Under the pieces are notes generated by a model. It was not told where the DNA came from, ran no database searches, and saw only the letters and a program-made list of their open reading frames with translations. The position numbers and the translations under genes were made by a program. Positions 36,563-44,471 of a stretch of 64,000 nt of DNA are shown here, in pieces (positions within the stretch are counted from its first letter, which is position 1; each line of letters opens with the position of its first letter). The DNA is from Streptomyces sp. NBC_01296 (GTDB taxonomy: Bacteria; Actinomycetota; Actinomycetes; Streptomycetales; Streptomycetaceae). The stretch is from positions 2,914,001 to 2,978,000 of the forward strand of contig NZ_CP130720.1 of assembly GCF_035984415.1 (NCBI RefSeq). The letters run 5' to 3'.

Positions 36563-38812
36563 TCACCGGGATGCGGTGGCGGGCTCGGCGCCGTCCTCGC
36601 TCGTGGCGGAGCCGGCACCGGGTCGCTGCGCGGGAAGTGTCGCACGCGAACGGCGCTCGGGGGGCTCGATGCTGATCTTGGGCAGCCGGCGGTCCAGCCA
36701 GGCGGGCAGCCACCAGTTGGCGCCGCCGAGCAGGTGCATCAGCGCCGGGACGAGGAGGGTGCGCAGCACGAAGGCGTCGAGGGCGACGGCCGCGGCGAGC
36801 GCGATGCCGAACATCGCGATGATCCGGTCTCCGCTGAGCACGAAGGCCAGGAAGACGGAGATCATGATGACCGCCGCGGAGTTGATCACCCGGCTGGTCT
36901 CGGCGAGGCCGACGCGGACGGCCCGCCGGTTGTCGCCCGTCTCCAGCCACTCCTCGTACATCCGGCTGACGAGGAACACCTGGTAGTCCATGGACAGTCC
37001 GAAGAGGACCGACACCATGATCACCGGCAGGAAGGGCTCGATCGGGCCGGCGCTGCCCAGGCCCAGCAGCTCACTGCCCCAGCCCCACTGGAAGATCGCG
37101 ACGACGACGCCGAAGGAGGAGGCGACGGCCGCGACGTTCATGGCGGCGGCCTTGAGCGGAATGCCGAGGGACCGGAAGGCCAGCAGCAGCAGGACGCAGC
37201 CGAGGGTGATCACCACCCCGACGAACAGCGGCAGTTTCCCGACGATGACGTCGGCGAAGTCGTCGTAGCCCGCGGTCACACCGCCGACGTGGACGTCCAT
37301 GGTGTTGCCGTGCCCGGCGCCCGGAATGACGTCCTCGCGCAGCGTCGTGACCAGCTCGCTCGTGGCCCGGGACTGCGGGGCGGAGTCCGGTATGACGGTC
37401 AGGACCGCGGTGTCCCCGCTGCGGTTGAAGACGGCCGGGCCGGCGGCGGCGACGCCCTCGGTCGTCCGCAGCGCCTCGGCCAGGTGATCGACGGCTATCC
37501 GGTCCCCGGCGCCGTCGAGGCGGGAGACGACGGTGAGCGGGCCGTTCATGCCCGGTCCGAAACCCTCGGCGAGGAGGTCGTAGGCCTGCCGGGTGGTGGA
37601 GCCCGCCGGGTTGTTGCCCTGGTCGGAGGTGCCCAGGTGGAGCGAGAAGGTGGGCAGTGCCAGCACCACCATGACCAGCGCGGCGACGGCGCCGAGCAGT
37701 TTGGGGTGCCGCTCCACGAAGGCCGACCAGCGGGCGGCGAACCCGGTGGGCGTCTCGGGCCGCGGGCCCTCGGCCGCGAGCCTGCGGCGCTCGCGGCGCG
37801 AGAGGGCGCGCATGCCGATGTACGAGAGGAGGGCGGGCAGCAGCGTGACCGAGGCGGCGACCGTCAGCACCACCGTGAGGGAGGCGGCTATCGCGACGCC
37901 GTTCAGGAAGTTCAGGCGCAGCACCAGCATGCCGAGCAGCGCGATGCAGACGGTGGCCCCGGCGAAGACGACGGCCCGGCCCGTGGTGGCGACGGCCCGC
38001 TCGCCCGCCTCCTGGACGGGCAGGCCGCCCATGAGGCCCTTGCGGTGCCGGGTCACGATGAACAGCGCGTAGTCGATGCCCACGCCGAGCCCGACGAGGG
38101 TGCCGAGCATCGGGGCGAAGTCGGCGACGGGCATGGCGTGCCCGAGGAGCGTGATGCCGAAGTAGGCGGTGCCGACGCTGACCAGGGCGGTGGCGATGGG
38201 CAGCAGGCTCGCGGCGAGCGAGCCGAAGGCGAGGAAGAGGACCAGGGCCGCGACGGCCACGCCGATGACCTCGGCGATGTGCGCGGTGGGTGCCTCGGTC
38301 AGGGCGATCGCCCGGCCGCCGAGCTCGACCTGGAGGCCGTCCGTCTCGGTGGCGGGGTTCTTCGCGGCGTCGACGACGGCCTCGGCCTGCGCCTTGGGTA
38401 CGGAGTCGGCTTGCTGGTCGAACGTCACCACGGCGTAGGCGGTGCGCCCGTCGGGGCTGATCTGCGCGGCGCTCTCGGGCCCGGCGCCGTAGGGGCCGGC
38501 GACCGAACCGACGCCGGGGAGCGCGGAGATGGCGTCGAGCGCCCTGGTCATGCGCTGCTCGACGTCGGGAGTACGGACGCTCTGATGCTCCGGGGCCCGC
38601 CACACGACGGTGTCGGTGTCACCGTCGTGGCCGTGGAAGCCCGCCCGCAGGAGGGCATGGGCGCGGCCGGACTCGGTGCCGGGGACCTCGTAGTCGTTGG
38701 AGAACGCCGATCCGGCGGTCCCTGCGGCCGCGGCGGCGGCGCCGAGCGCGAGCAGCCACAGGAGAACGGCTACCAGCCGGTGCCGCATGCACCACCGTGC
38801 GATCGCTGCCAA
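36563..38812 (-). CDS. MMPL family (RND-type) transporter
   Basis: The 749-residue protein has twelve hydrophobic segments in the RND pattern: TM1, a large extracytoplasmic loop, a block of five, TM7, a second loop and a second block of five. The MmpL signatures GIDYALFIVTRHRKGL (TM4-5) and GLSMDYQVFLVSRMYEEW (TM10) are present. MmpL proteins export lipids or drugs with the proton gradient. The start chosen is TTG at 38812 because AGGGAG lies 8 bases upstream and the first TM follows directly; an upstream ATG at 38938 would add a Pro/Arg-rich tail. The C-terminus is a hydrophilic tail of about 40 residues. Confidence 0.88.
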   Translation of the reverse strand: MAAIARWCMRHRLVAVLLWLLALGAAAAAAGTAGSAFSNDYEVPGTESGRAHALLRAGFHGHDGDTDTVVWRAPEHQSVRTPDVEQRMTRALDAISALPGVGSVAGPYGAGPESAAQISPDGRTAYAVVTFDQQADSVPKAQAEAVVDAAKNPATETDGLQVELGGRAIALTEAPTAHIAEVIGVAVAALVLFLAFGSLAASLLPIATALVSVGTAYFGITLLGHAMPVADFAPMLGTLVGLGVGIDYALFIVTRHRKGLMGGLPVQEAGERAVATTGRAVVFAGATVCIALLGMLVLRLNFLNGVAIAASLTVVLTVAASVTLLPALLSYIGMRALSRRERRRLAAEGPRPETPTGFAARWSAFVERHPKLLGAVAALVMVVLALPTFSLHLGTSDQGNNPAGSTTRQAYDLLAEGFGPGMNGPLTVVSRLDGAGDRIAVDHLAEALRTTEGVAAAGPAVFNRSGDTAVLTVIPDSAPQSRATSELVTTLREDVIPGAGHGNTMDVHVGGVTAGYDDFADVIVGKLPLFVGVVITLGCVLLLLAFRSLGIPLKAAAMNVAAVASSFGVVVAIFQWGWGSELLGLGSAGPIEPFLPVIMVSVLFGLSMDYQVFLVSRMYEEWLETGDNRRAVRVGLAETSRVINSAAVIMISVFLAFVLSGDRIIAMFGIALAAAVALDAFVLRTLLVPALMHLLGGANWWLPAWLDRRLPKISIEPPERRSRATLPAQRPGAGSATSEDGAEPATASR

Positions 38813-39013
38813 CGGACGTGCTCCCTGGTGGTTCGGATCTTCACCGGGAGCTGCCCGACGCAAAGACACTGGAACTCGTGAAGGCCGGCGGCCCGGGGGA
38901 TCGCCCCGGGTATCGGCCGAGAAGGTATACACCGCCACGATCCCAGCGTTTCGTGATCGTTGGCCCCATTCGTGTGCATCGTCACAGGGGCGCAGGGCGG
39001 TGCGGGACCGAGG

Positions 39014-39403
39014 TCATCCGCTCGACGGACCGTCCGGCTCGTCGGCCCGGTAGCCGGGGACGGAGGGCCACCTGACGGTGAGGACCACCGCGTCCTCCTC
39101 CGCGTACCAGGAGTGGTCGACCCCGCGGCCCCAGACGACGTAGTCCCCCTGCTCGGCGAGGACGACCGTCCGGCCGGGGAACTCCAGCCGGAAGCGCCCG
39201 CTGATCAGCACCTGCAGCGCGGTGCGCTCCTCGCCCCGGACCCACTGGGCCCGCTCGTCGCCCTTCGGGTGGACTCCCCACTTGATCTCCACGTCCTTGC
39301 TGTGGCGCGGATCGGCGGGGTCCTTGAAGTGGCCGAGGAGCCAGCCGCGGTCGGTGGCGGCGTCCGGGGTGGCCTTGCCGGTGTAGAGGGAGTCGTCGTT
39401 CAC
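39014..39403 (-). CDS. Cupin-like small protein
   Basis: The 129-residue product has the beta-barrel pattern of a single cupin: QVLISGRFRLEFPG, then VVLAEQGDYVVWGRGVDHSWYAEED. One motif His (HSW) is present, but the first motif lacks the usual HxH, so metal binding is doubtful. I recall similar actinomycete proteins being mislabelled signal peptidase I. Function unknown. It is divergent from a GNAT gene 54 bases away. Confidence 0.7.
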   Translation of the reverse strand: MNDDSLYTGKATPDAATDRGWLLGHFKDPADPRHSKDVEIKWGVHPKGDERAQWVRGEERTALQVLISGRFRLEFPGRTVVLAEQGDYVVWGRGVDHSWYAEEDAVVLTVRWPSVPGYRADEPDGPSSG

Positions 39404-39457
39404 GGGGTGAGGCTAATGCAGTTGTGCGGGCGGGCGGGCTGCTGGTGAGCTGGGCCG

Positions 39458-40261
39458 ATGACGATGGAAGCTGACGAACTGCTGAAGGTACGGGCCCAGT
39501 ACGACCGGGAGATGCGCCGCGACGCACTGCCGGACGCCAAGGAGGCCAGGGTGGAACGGGCGGGGGCGGTGGTACGGCATACGGTGCCCGGGCCGGGGTG
39601 GAACGGCGTGCTCTGGTCGGACCTCGACGAGGAGACGGCGGACGCGGAGATCGCGGCGCAGGTGGCGTACTTCGCGGGGCGCGGGGCCGGCGACTTCGAG
39701 TGGAAGCTGTACGGCCACGACCGGCCGGCGGATCTCGGGGACCGGCTGCGCGCGGCGGGCTTCGTCCCGGAGCCGGCCGAGACCCTGCTGATGGGCCGGG
39801 TGGACGAGCTCGCCGCACTGCCGGTGGAGCCGCCGGAGGGGATCACCCTGCGGGTGGTGACGGACGAGGCGGGCGTCGACCTGATGATGGACGTCCACGC
39901 GAAGGCCTTCGGAACGGAGCGCCCCAGGATCCGGCACCTGCTGCTCACGCTGCTGGAGGAGGAGCCGCAGACCATCGCGGCGGTGGTGGCGATGGCCGGG
40001 GACACCCCGGTCAGCGCGGCCCGCATGGAAATGCGTCCGGGCTCCTCCTTCGCGGGCCTCTGGGGCGGCGGCACCCTCCCGGAGTGGCGGGGCCGGGGCA
40101 TCTACCGCCTCCTGGTCGCCCACCGGGCCCGCATCGCAGCGGAGCGCGGCATCCGCTACCTCCAGGTGGACGCGTCGGACGACAGCCGCCCGATCCTGGA
40201 ACGCCTGGGGTTCAGCCGCCTGGGCACGACGGTGCCGTACGTCTGGACCGGGACCGCGTAG
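39458..40261 (+). CDS. GNAT acetyltransferase
   Basis: The 267-residue protein has an N-terminal region of about 130 residues of unknown role and a C-terminal GNAT domain, with the acetyl-CoA loop LPEWRGRGIYRLLVAHRARI and the following YLQVDASDDSRPILERLGF. The second half is close in layout to single-domain amino-group acetyltransferases. The substrate is unknown. It precedes the DinB gene in the same direction (74 bases). Confidence 0.85.
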   Translation: MTMEADELLKVRAQYDREMRRDALPDAKEARVERAGAVVRHTVPGPGWNGVLWSDLDEETADAEIAAQVAYFAGRGAGDFEWKLYGHDRPADLGDRLRAAGFVPEPAETLLMGRVDELAALPVEPPEGITLRVVTDEAGVDLMMDVHAKAFGTERPRIRHLLLTLLEEEPQTIAAVVAMAGDTPVSAARMEMRPGSSFAGLWGGGTLPEWRGRGIYRLLVAHRARIAAERGIRYLQVDASDDSRPILERLGFSRLGTTVPYVWTGTA

Positions 40262-40335
40262 CCGCCTGCGCGGCGGGGCCCGCCCATCTGCCCGCCGGCC
40301 TTCCGTCGCAGCCGCCGCCCGGGCAAGATCACCCC

Positions 40336-40836
40336 ATGGAACGCATTGCACCGCCGCTGACCGGCGACGAGCGCGAGACCCTGCGCGCATTCCTCGACTA
40401 CCACCGGGCCACCCTCGCCTGGAAGTGCGAGGGCCTCACCGACGAGGAGCTGCGGCGGCCCTCGTCGCCGCCGTCCGCCCTCTCCCTGCTGGGCCTGGTC
40501 CGGCACATGGGCGAGGTCGAGCGGCACTGGTTCCGCCGCACCCTGAACGGCGAGGAGCTTCCCCACCTCTGGTCCGACACCCACGACTTCCAGGCCGCCT
40601 ACGACGCAGCCGACGCCACCCGCGAGGAGGCGTTCACCGCCTGGGAGACGGAGGTCGCGCACGCGCGCCGCATCGAGGCGGCCGCCGAGTCCCTCGACGT
40701 GACGGCGTACGTGTCCAGCTGGAAGGAGGAGGCCTCGCTGCGCCTCGTCATGCTCCACCTGATCCACGAGTACGCACGCCACAACGGCCACGCCGACTTC
40801 CTGCGCGAGGCCGTCGACGGCGCCACCGGAGCCTGA
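40336..40836 (+). CDS. DinB family protein (likely thiol-dependent enzyme)
   Basis: The 166-residue four-helix protein shows the three-His metal site of the DinB/DUF664 family: His in LVRHMGEVERHW near residue 55 and two more in HEYARHNGHADFLRE near residue 150. In actinobacteria such proteins are mycothiol-dependent transferases or detoxification enzymes. Its own substrate is unknown. It may be in one transcript with the GNAT gene upstream. Confidence 0.85.
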   Translation: MERIAPPLTGDERETLRAFLDYHRATLAWKCEGLTDEELRRPSSPPSALSLLGLVRHMGEVERHWFRRTLNGEELPHLWSDTHDFQAAYDAADATREEAFTAWETEVAHARRIEAAAESLDVTAYVSSWKEEASLRLVMLHLIHEYARHNGHADFLREAVDGATGA

Positions 40837-40897
40837 CGCACCCGGCGGGACCACCGGGGCCCCGTCGGGCCCGCAAGACCGCATGCCCGCACGCCCG

Positions 40898-41632
40898 TCA
40901 GGCGGCCCGCCAGTAGCCCAGACCGTTCACGCGCTGCTTCGGCAGGGCCAGTTCCTTGCGCAGGTACGCGGTCAGCGCCCGTGTCGTCACCGTGTCGCAG
41001 GCGAGCCAGACGTACGCCGACGCCGGGTCCGCGACGAGCTCCGGGAGCTCCGCCTTCACCTGGTCCACCAGTGCCGAGCCCGTGCGCTCGACCCGCCTGA
41101 TCTCGTGCCGGGCCGGGTCGAGCCGTACGGGCAGGCCGGCGTCCGACGCGTGCTGCGTCTCCAGCCAGATCGTCGCCGGGGTCTGCGGGTAGGCGTCCAG
41201 CAGGGAGTTGATCGCCGGGACCGAGGCCGGGTCGCCGATCACCAGCAGCCGCTCGGGCTCGGGCGCCGGGGCGGTGAAACCGGTCCCCTGGACGGTGGCC
41301 TCGATGGTGTCGCCCGGTTTCGCGGCCCGCGCCCACGCGCTCGCGGCGCCGTCGTGGAGCGCGAACTCCAGGCTGAACGTGCCCGCCGCCGGATCCGGGT
41401 CGACGAGGGTGTACGCCCGCGTGTGCGGCTTGCCCGCGCTCTCGAACCACAGCCGCACCCACATCGTCGGGTGGAGCGACTCGCCCGCCGCCGCGAGCAG
41501 TCCGCCGTCCGTCACGTGCACGCGGCGGTAGTGCTCCGTGACGTCCTGCGCGCCCGTGACCGTGAACGTGAAGTCCTTGCCCCGCAGAAGCCGAAGGACC
41601 ACGCCCTCCCAGCCCTTGCCGACGCCTCCCAT
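40898..41632 (-). CDS. Siderophore-interacting protein (ferric-siderophore reductase)
   Basis: The 244-residue FAD protein of the ViuB/SIP family should reduce ferric siderophores in the cytoplasm with NAD(P)H and release iron. The FAD-binding RAYTLV motif (residues near 65), the GDTIEATVQGTGF segment and the pyridine nucleotide part LLVIGDPASVPAINSLL are intact, as is the C-terminal GYWRAA, usual in this family. GGGAGGGG precedes the ATG. The divergent iron box 32 bases upstream indicates repression by DmdR/IdeR when iron is plentiful. Confidence 0.92.
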   Translation of the reverse strand: MGGVGKGWEGVVLRLLRGKDFTFTVTGAQDVTEHYRRVHVTDGGLLAAAGESLHPTMWVRLWFESAGKPHTRAYTLVDPDPAAGTFSLEFALHDGAASAWARAAKPGDTIEATVQGTGFTAPAPEPERLLVIGDPASVPAINSLLDAYPQTPATIWLETQHASDAGLPVRLDPARHEIRRVERTGSALVDQVKAELPELVADPASAYVWLACDTVTTRALTAYLRKELALPKQRVNGLGYWRAA

Positions 41633-41663
41633 GTGTGACCACCCCTCCCTTGAACCCCTATAG

Positions 41664-41682
41664 TTAGGGCAGCCTAACCTAA
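41664..41682. promoter_or_regulatory. Iron box (DmdR1/IdeR operator)
   Basis: TTAGGGCAGCCTAACCTAA matches the 19-base actinobacterial iron-box consensus TTAGGTTAGGCTAACCTAA at 16 of 19 positions. It lies between the divergent siderophore-reductase and acylase genes, so one repressor dimer pair could control both. Confidence 0.85.
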
Positions 41683-43844
41683 TGCACTGGGGGATGAGTG
41701 TGAGCCTTGTGACCAACGCGGACGACGCCGACGCAAACGCCACCGGAGCGGACGCCACCGGAGCCGATGCCACCGGAGCCGACGGCTTCGAGCTGTACCG
41801 CGACGACTGGGGCATCCCCCATCTCCGCGCCGCCGACGCCGACCGCCTCGCCTACGCCCAGGGCCGCACCACCGCCCTCGACCGCGCCTGGCAGCTGGAG
41901 GTCGAGCGCCACCGCGCCCAGGGCTCCAGCGCCGCCTTCCTCGGCCCGGAATCCGTCGCCTGGGACCGGTTCGCCCGCCGGTCCCGGCTCGCCGACACCG
42001 CCCGCCGCTGCCACGAGGCGCTCGACCCCGACACCGCCGCCTGGGTCCGGGCGTACGTGGACGGCGTCAACGACGGGCTGGCCGAAGGCGCCGCCCGCGA
42101 CGAGCGGTTCGCCCGCACCGGCCACAGCCCCACCCCGTGGGAGCCCTGGGTCCCCCTCGCCATCTGGATCGCCACCCACATCCTCTTCGCCGGCTTCGCC
42201 ACCAAGCTGTGGCGCGAGCGCGTGGCCCGCGCCCTCGGCGACGAGGCCGTCACCCTCTTCGCCACCGACGGCCCCGGCACCGCCGGCAGCAACGGCTGGC
42301 TGGTCCCCGGCGACCGGACCGCCACCGGCTCGGCGATCATCGCGGGCGACCCGCACCGGTTCATCGAGGACCCGGGCGTGTACCAGCAGATACGGCTCGC
42401 CTGCCCCGAGTACGACGTCCTCGGCCTGGCCGTCCCGGGCATCCCCGGCCTCGGCCACTTCGGGCACACCGGCAGTGCCGCCTGGGCCATCACCAACGCC
42501 ATGTCCGACTACCAGGACCTGTACGCCGAACAGCTCCGCACCGCCCCCGCCGCCCCCGACGTGATCGAGGCCCTCGGCCCCGACGGCGCTTGGGAGCCCG
42601 TCGCCCGGCACACCGAGACCATCACCGTCGCCGGCGCCGACCCCGTCGAGGTCGAGGTCCTGGAGACCGCGCGCGGCCCCGTCATCATCCGGGACGAGAC
42701 GGACGGCGGCGGCCAGACCCTCGCCCTGCGCTACCCGCCCCGGGTCCGCCGCGACCTCGGCTTCGCCGTCCTCCCCGCCCTGCTGCGCGCCCGTACCGTC
42801 GCCGAGATCGACCGCGCCTTCGACGGCTGGGCCGAGCCCGTCAACGTCGTCCACGCCGCCGACTCCGAGGGCGGCCTGCTGCACCGCGTCGCCGGCGCGG
42901 TCCCGCTGCGCCACCGGGCCAACCGGCTGCGCCCGGTGCCCGCCTGGGATCCGCAGTACGCCTGGCAGGGCTGGGCCGAGACCCCCGCCGAGCCCGTGCA
43001 GGGCTTCGCCGTCATGGCCAACGCGCGCGGCATCGCCTCGCCGCTCGGCGTGGAGTTCGCGCCCCCGCACCGCGCCAACCGCATCCGCGAGCTGCTCTCC
43101 GGCTCCGCGGACTGGACCCCGAAGGCGATCGCCGACGTACACCGGGACACCCACCTGGCCTCCGCCGAGCCGCTGCTGGCCCTGCTGCCCGGACTCGACG
43201 ACCTCTCCCCCGAGGCCGCCGCCCTGCGCACCCGGCTGCTCGCCTGGGACCGCCACATGGCGGCCGAGAGCACCGACGCGACCGTCTTCTCGGCCTTCCG
43301 GACCGCGACCGTACGCCGCTTCGCCGCCGACCCCGTCTTCGCCGGACTCGCCGGCGCCCCCTGCGGTCCCGACGTGTTCCACCCCTGGCTGTACCTGGTC
43401 CCGAAGATCGGCTACGCCCTCGAAGGCCTGCTGACCACCACCCTCCTCCCCGGCCTCGACCGCGCGGCCCATGTCCGCGCCGCCCTGGAGGAGACGGCCG
43501 CCGCCGCCCGCCCCGACGCCCCCTGGTCGCAGGTCCACCGGCTGGCCCCCTGGTCGGCCCTCCCCGACCCGGAGGCCGAGTGGCCCGGCCTCGGCGGCGA
43601 CCACGACTGCGTCAACGCCACCTCCACCGTCCCCGGGTTCACCGATCTCACCGCCCGCGCGTCGTCGGCCCGTTACGTCTGGGACCTGGCCCGCCGCGAG
43701 GACAGCCTCTGGGCGGTCCCGCTCGGCGCGGACGGCGTCACCGGCTCACCCCACCACCGCGACCAGCTGCCGTTCTGGGCGCAGTGCGAACTCGTCCCCG
43801 TCGTCACCGACTGGACCCGCCTCACGAAGGAAACCTCCAGATGA
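41682..43844 (+). CDS. Penicillin-acylase family N-terminal-nucleophile hydrolase, iron-regulated
   Basis: The product (720 residues from 41682, 716 from the ATG at 41694) is an Ntn hydrolase related to penicillin G acylase, AHL acylases and PvdQ. The self-cleaving nucleophile is Ser203 in GTAGSNGWLV; the alpha-chain part lies before it and the long beta-chain after. No signal peptide is evident, unlike most periplasmic acylases, so it may act inside the cell. The N-terminus carries three ATGAD repeats. It follows the iron box directly and overlaps the acyltransferase gene (ATGA), so amide hydrolysis or acyl exchange on a siderophore is a reasonable inference. Confidence 0.85.
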   Translation: MHWGMSVSLVTNADDADANATGADATGADATGADGFELYRDDWGIPHLRAADADRLAYAQGRTTALDRAWQLEVERHRAQGSSAAFLGPESVAWDRFARRSRLADTARRCHEALDPDTAAWVRAYVDGVNDGLAEGAARDERFARTGHSPTPWEPWVPLAIWIATHILFAGFATKLWRERVARALGDEAVTLFATDGPGTAGSNGWLVPGDRTATGSAIIAGDPHRFIEDPGVYQQIRLACPEYDVLGLAVPGIPGLGHFGHTGSAAWAITNAMSDYQDLYAEQLRTAPAAPDVIEALGPDGAWEPVARHTETITVAGADPVEVEVLETARGPVIIRDETDGGGQTLALRYPPRVRRDLGFAVLPALLRARTVAEIDRAFDGWAEPVNVVHAADSEGGLLHRVAGAVPLRHRANRLRPVPAWDPQYAWQGWAETPAEPVQGFAVMANARGIASPLGVEFAPPHRANRIRELLSGSADWTPKAIADVHRDTHLASAEPLLALLPGLDDLSPEAAALRTRLLAWDRHMAAESTDATVFSAFRTATVRRFAADPVFAGLAGAPCGPDVFHPWLYLVPKIGYALEGLLTTTLLPGLDRAAHVRAALEETAAAARPDAPWSQVHRLAPWSALPDPEAEWPGLGGDHDCVNATSTVPGFTDLTARASSARYVWDLARREDSLWAVPLGADGVTGSPHHRDQLPFWAQCELVPVVTDWTRLTKETSR
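41739..41783 (+). repeat. 15-base tandem repeat in the acylase gene
   Basis: Three head-to-tail copies of GCCACCGGAGC(C/G)GA(C/T) encode ATGAD three times near the protein N-terminus. In-frame copy-number change is possible. Confidence 0.85.
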
Positions 43845-44431
43845 CCACGTCCACCCGCCGTCCCGTGCACACCCAGCTCGTCGAGGGCTTCGGCACGATC
43901 ACCATCACCCCCGTGGACCCCGCCGGGGACTCGGCCCTGATCCACAGCTGGGTCACCGAGGAGCGGGCCGCGTTCTGGGGCATGCGCGAGGCCGGCCGCG
44001 AGCTGGTCCAGGAGATCTACGAGGACGTCGACAGACGCACGACGCACCACGCGTTCATCGTCAGCCGCGACGGCGAGCCGGTCGGGCTCTTCCAGACGTA
44101 CGACTGCGCCGAGGACCGGGTCAGCGAGTGCTACGAGGTCCAGCCGGGCGACACCGGCGTGCACCTGCTGATCAGCCCCGCCCGGGGGTCCGTCCAGCAC
44201 GGCTTCAGCGCGGCTCTGATGACCGCCTTCATGGGGTTCGTCTGGTCCGACGGCCGCACCCGCCGCGTGGTCGCCGAGCCGGACGCCCGCAACGGCAAGG
44301 CCCTCGCCCGCCTCGTGCGCACCGGCTTCGTGCTCGGCCCGGAGATCGAGCTCCCGGAGATCGACCTGCCCGAGGTCTACCTGCCGGCCAAGCAGGCCCG
44401 CCTCGCCTTCCTCCACCCCGAGGCAAACTGA
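43841..44431 (+). CDS. IucB/DesC-like acyl-CoA N-acyltransferase (siderophore type)
   Basis: The 196-residue protein has the GNAT form of the siderophore N-hydroxylysine acetyltransferases (IucB, AlcB, DesC): an FWGM segment early, FIVSRDGEPVGLFQTYDCAED in the middle and GVHLLISPARG, then VVAEPDARNGKALARLVRTGF near the C-terminus. That family acylates N-hydroxylated diamines during hydroxamate siderophore synthesis. It starts inside the stop codon of the acylase gene, so the two are made together under iron control. No amine monooxygenase or NIS synthetase gene is in the window. Confidence 0.83.
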   Translation: MTTSTRRPVHTQLVEGFGTITITPVDPAGDSALIHSWVTEERAAFWGMREAGRELVQEIYEDVDRRTTHHAFIVSRDGEPVGLFQTYDCAEDRVSECYEVQPGDTGVHLLISPARGSVQHGFSAALMTAFMGFVWSDGRTRRVVAEPDARNGKALARLVRTGFVLGPEIELPEIDLPEVYLPAKQARLAFLHPEAN

Positions 44432-44440
44432 CCGTTCCGA

Positions 44441-44470
44441 TTGACCGTGTGATTCCGGCCACGCCAGACT
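44441..44470 (+). promoter_or_regulatory. Possible promoter of the Ser/Thr kinase
   Basis: TTGACC, 18 bases, CAGACT. The predicted start of transcription, near 44477, would fall after the first ATG (44472) and favour the in-frame TTG at 44505, which is preceded by GGGGGG. Confidence 0.35.
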
Positions 44471-44471
44471 G

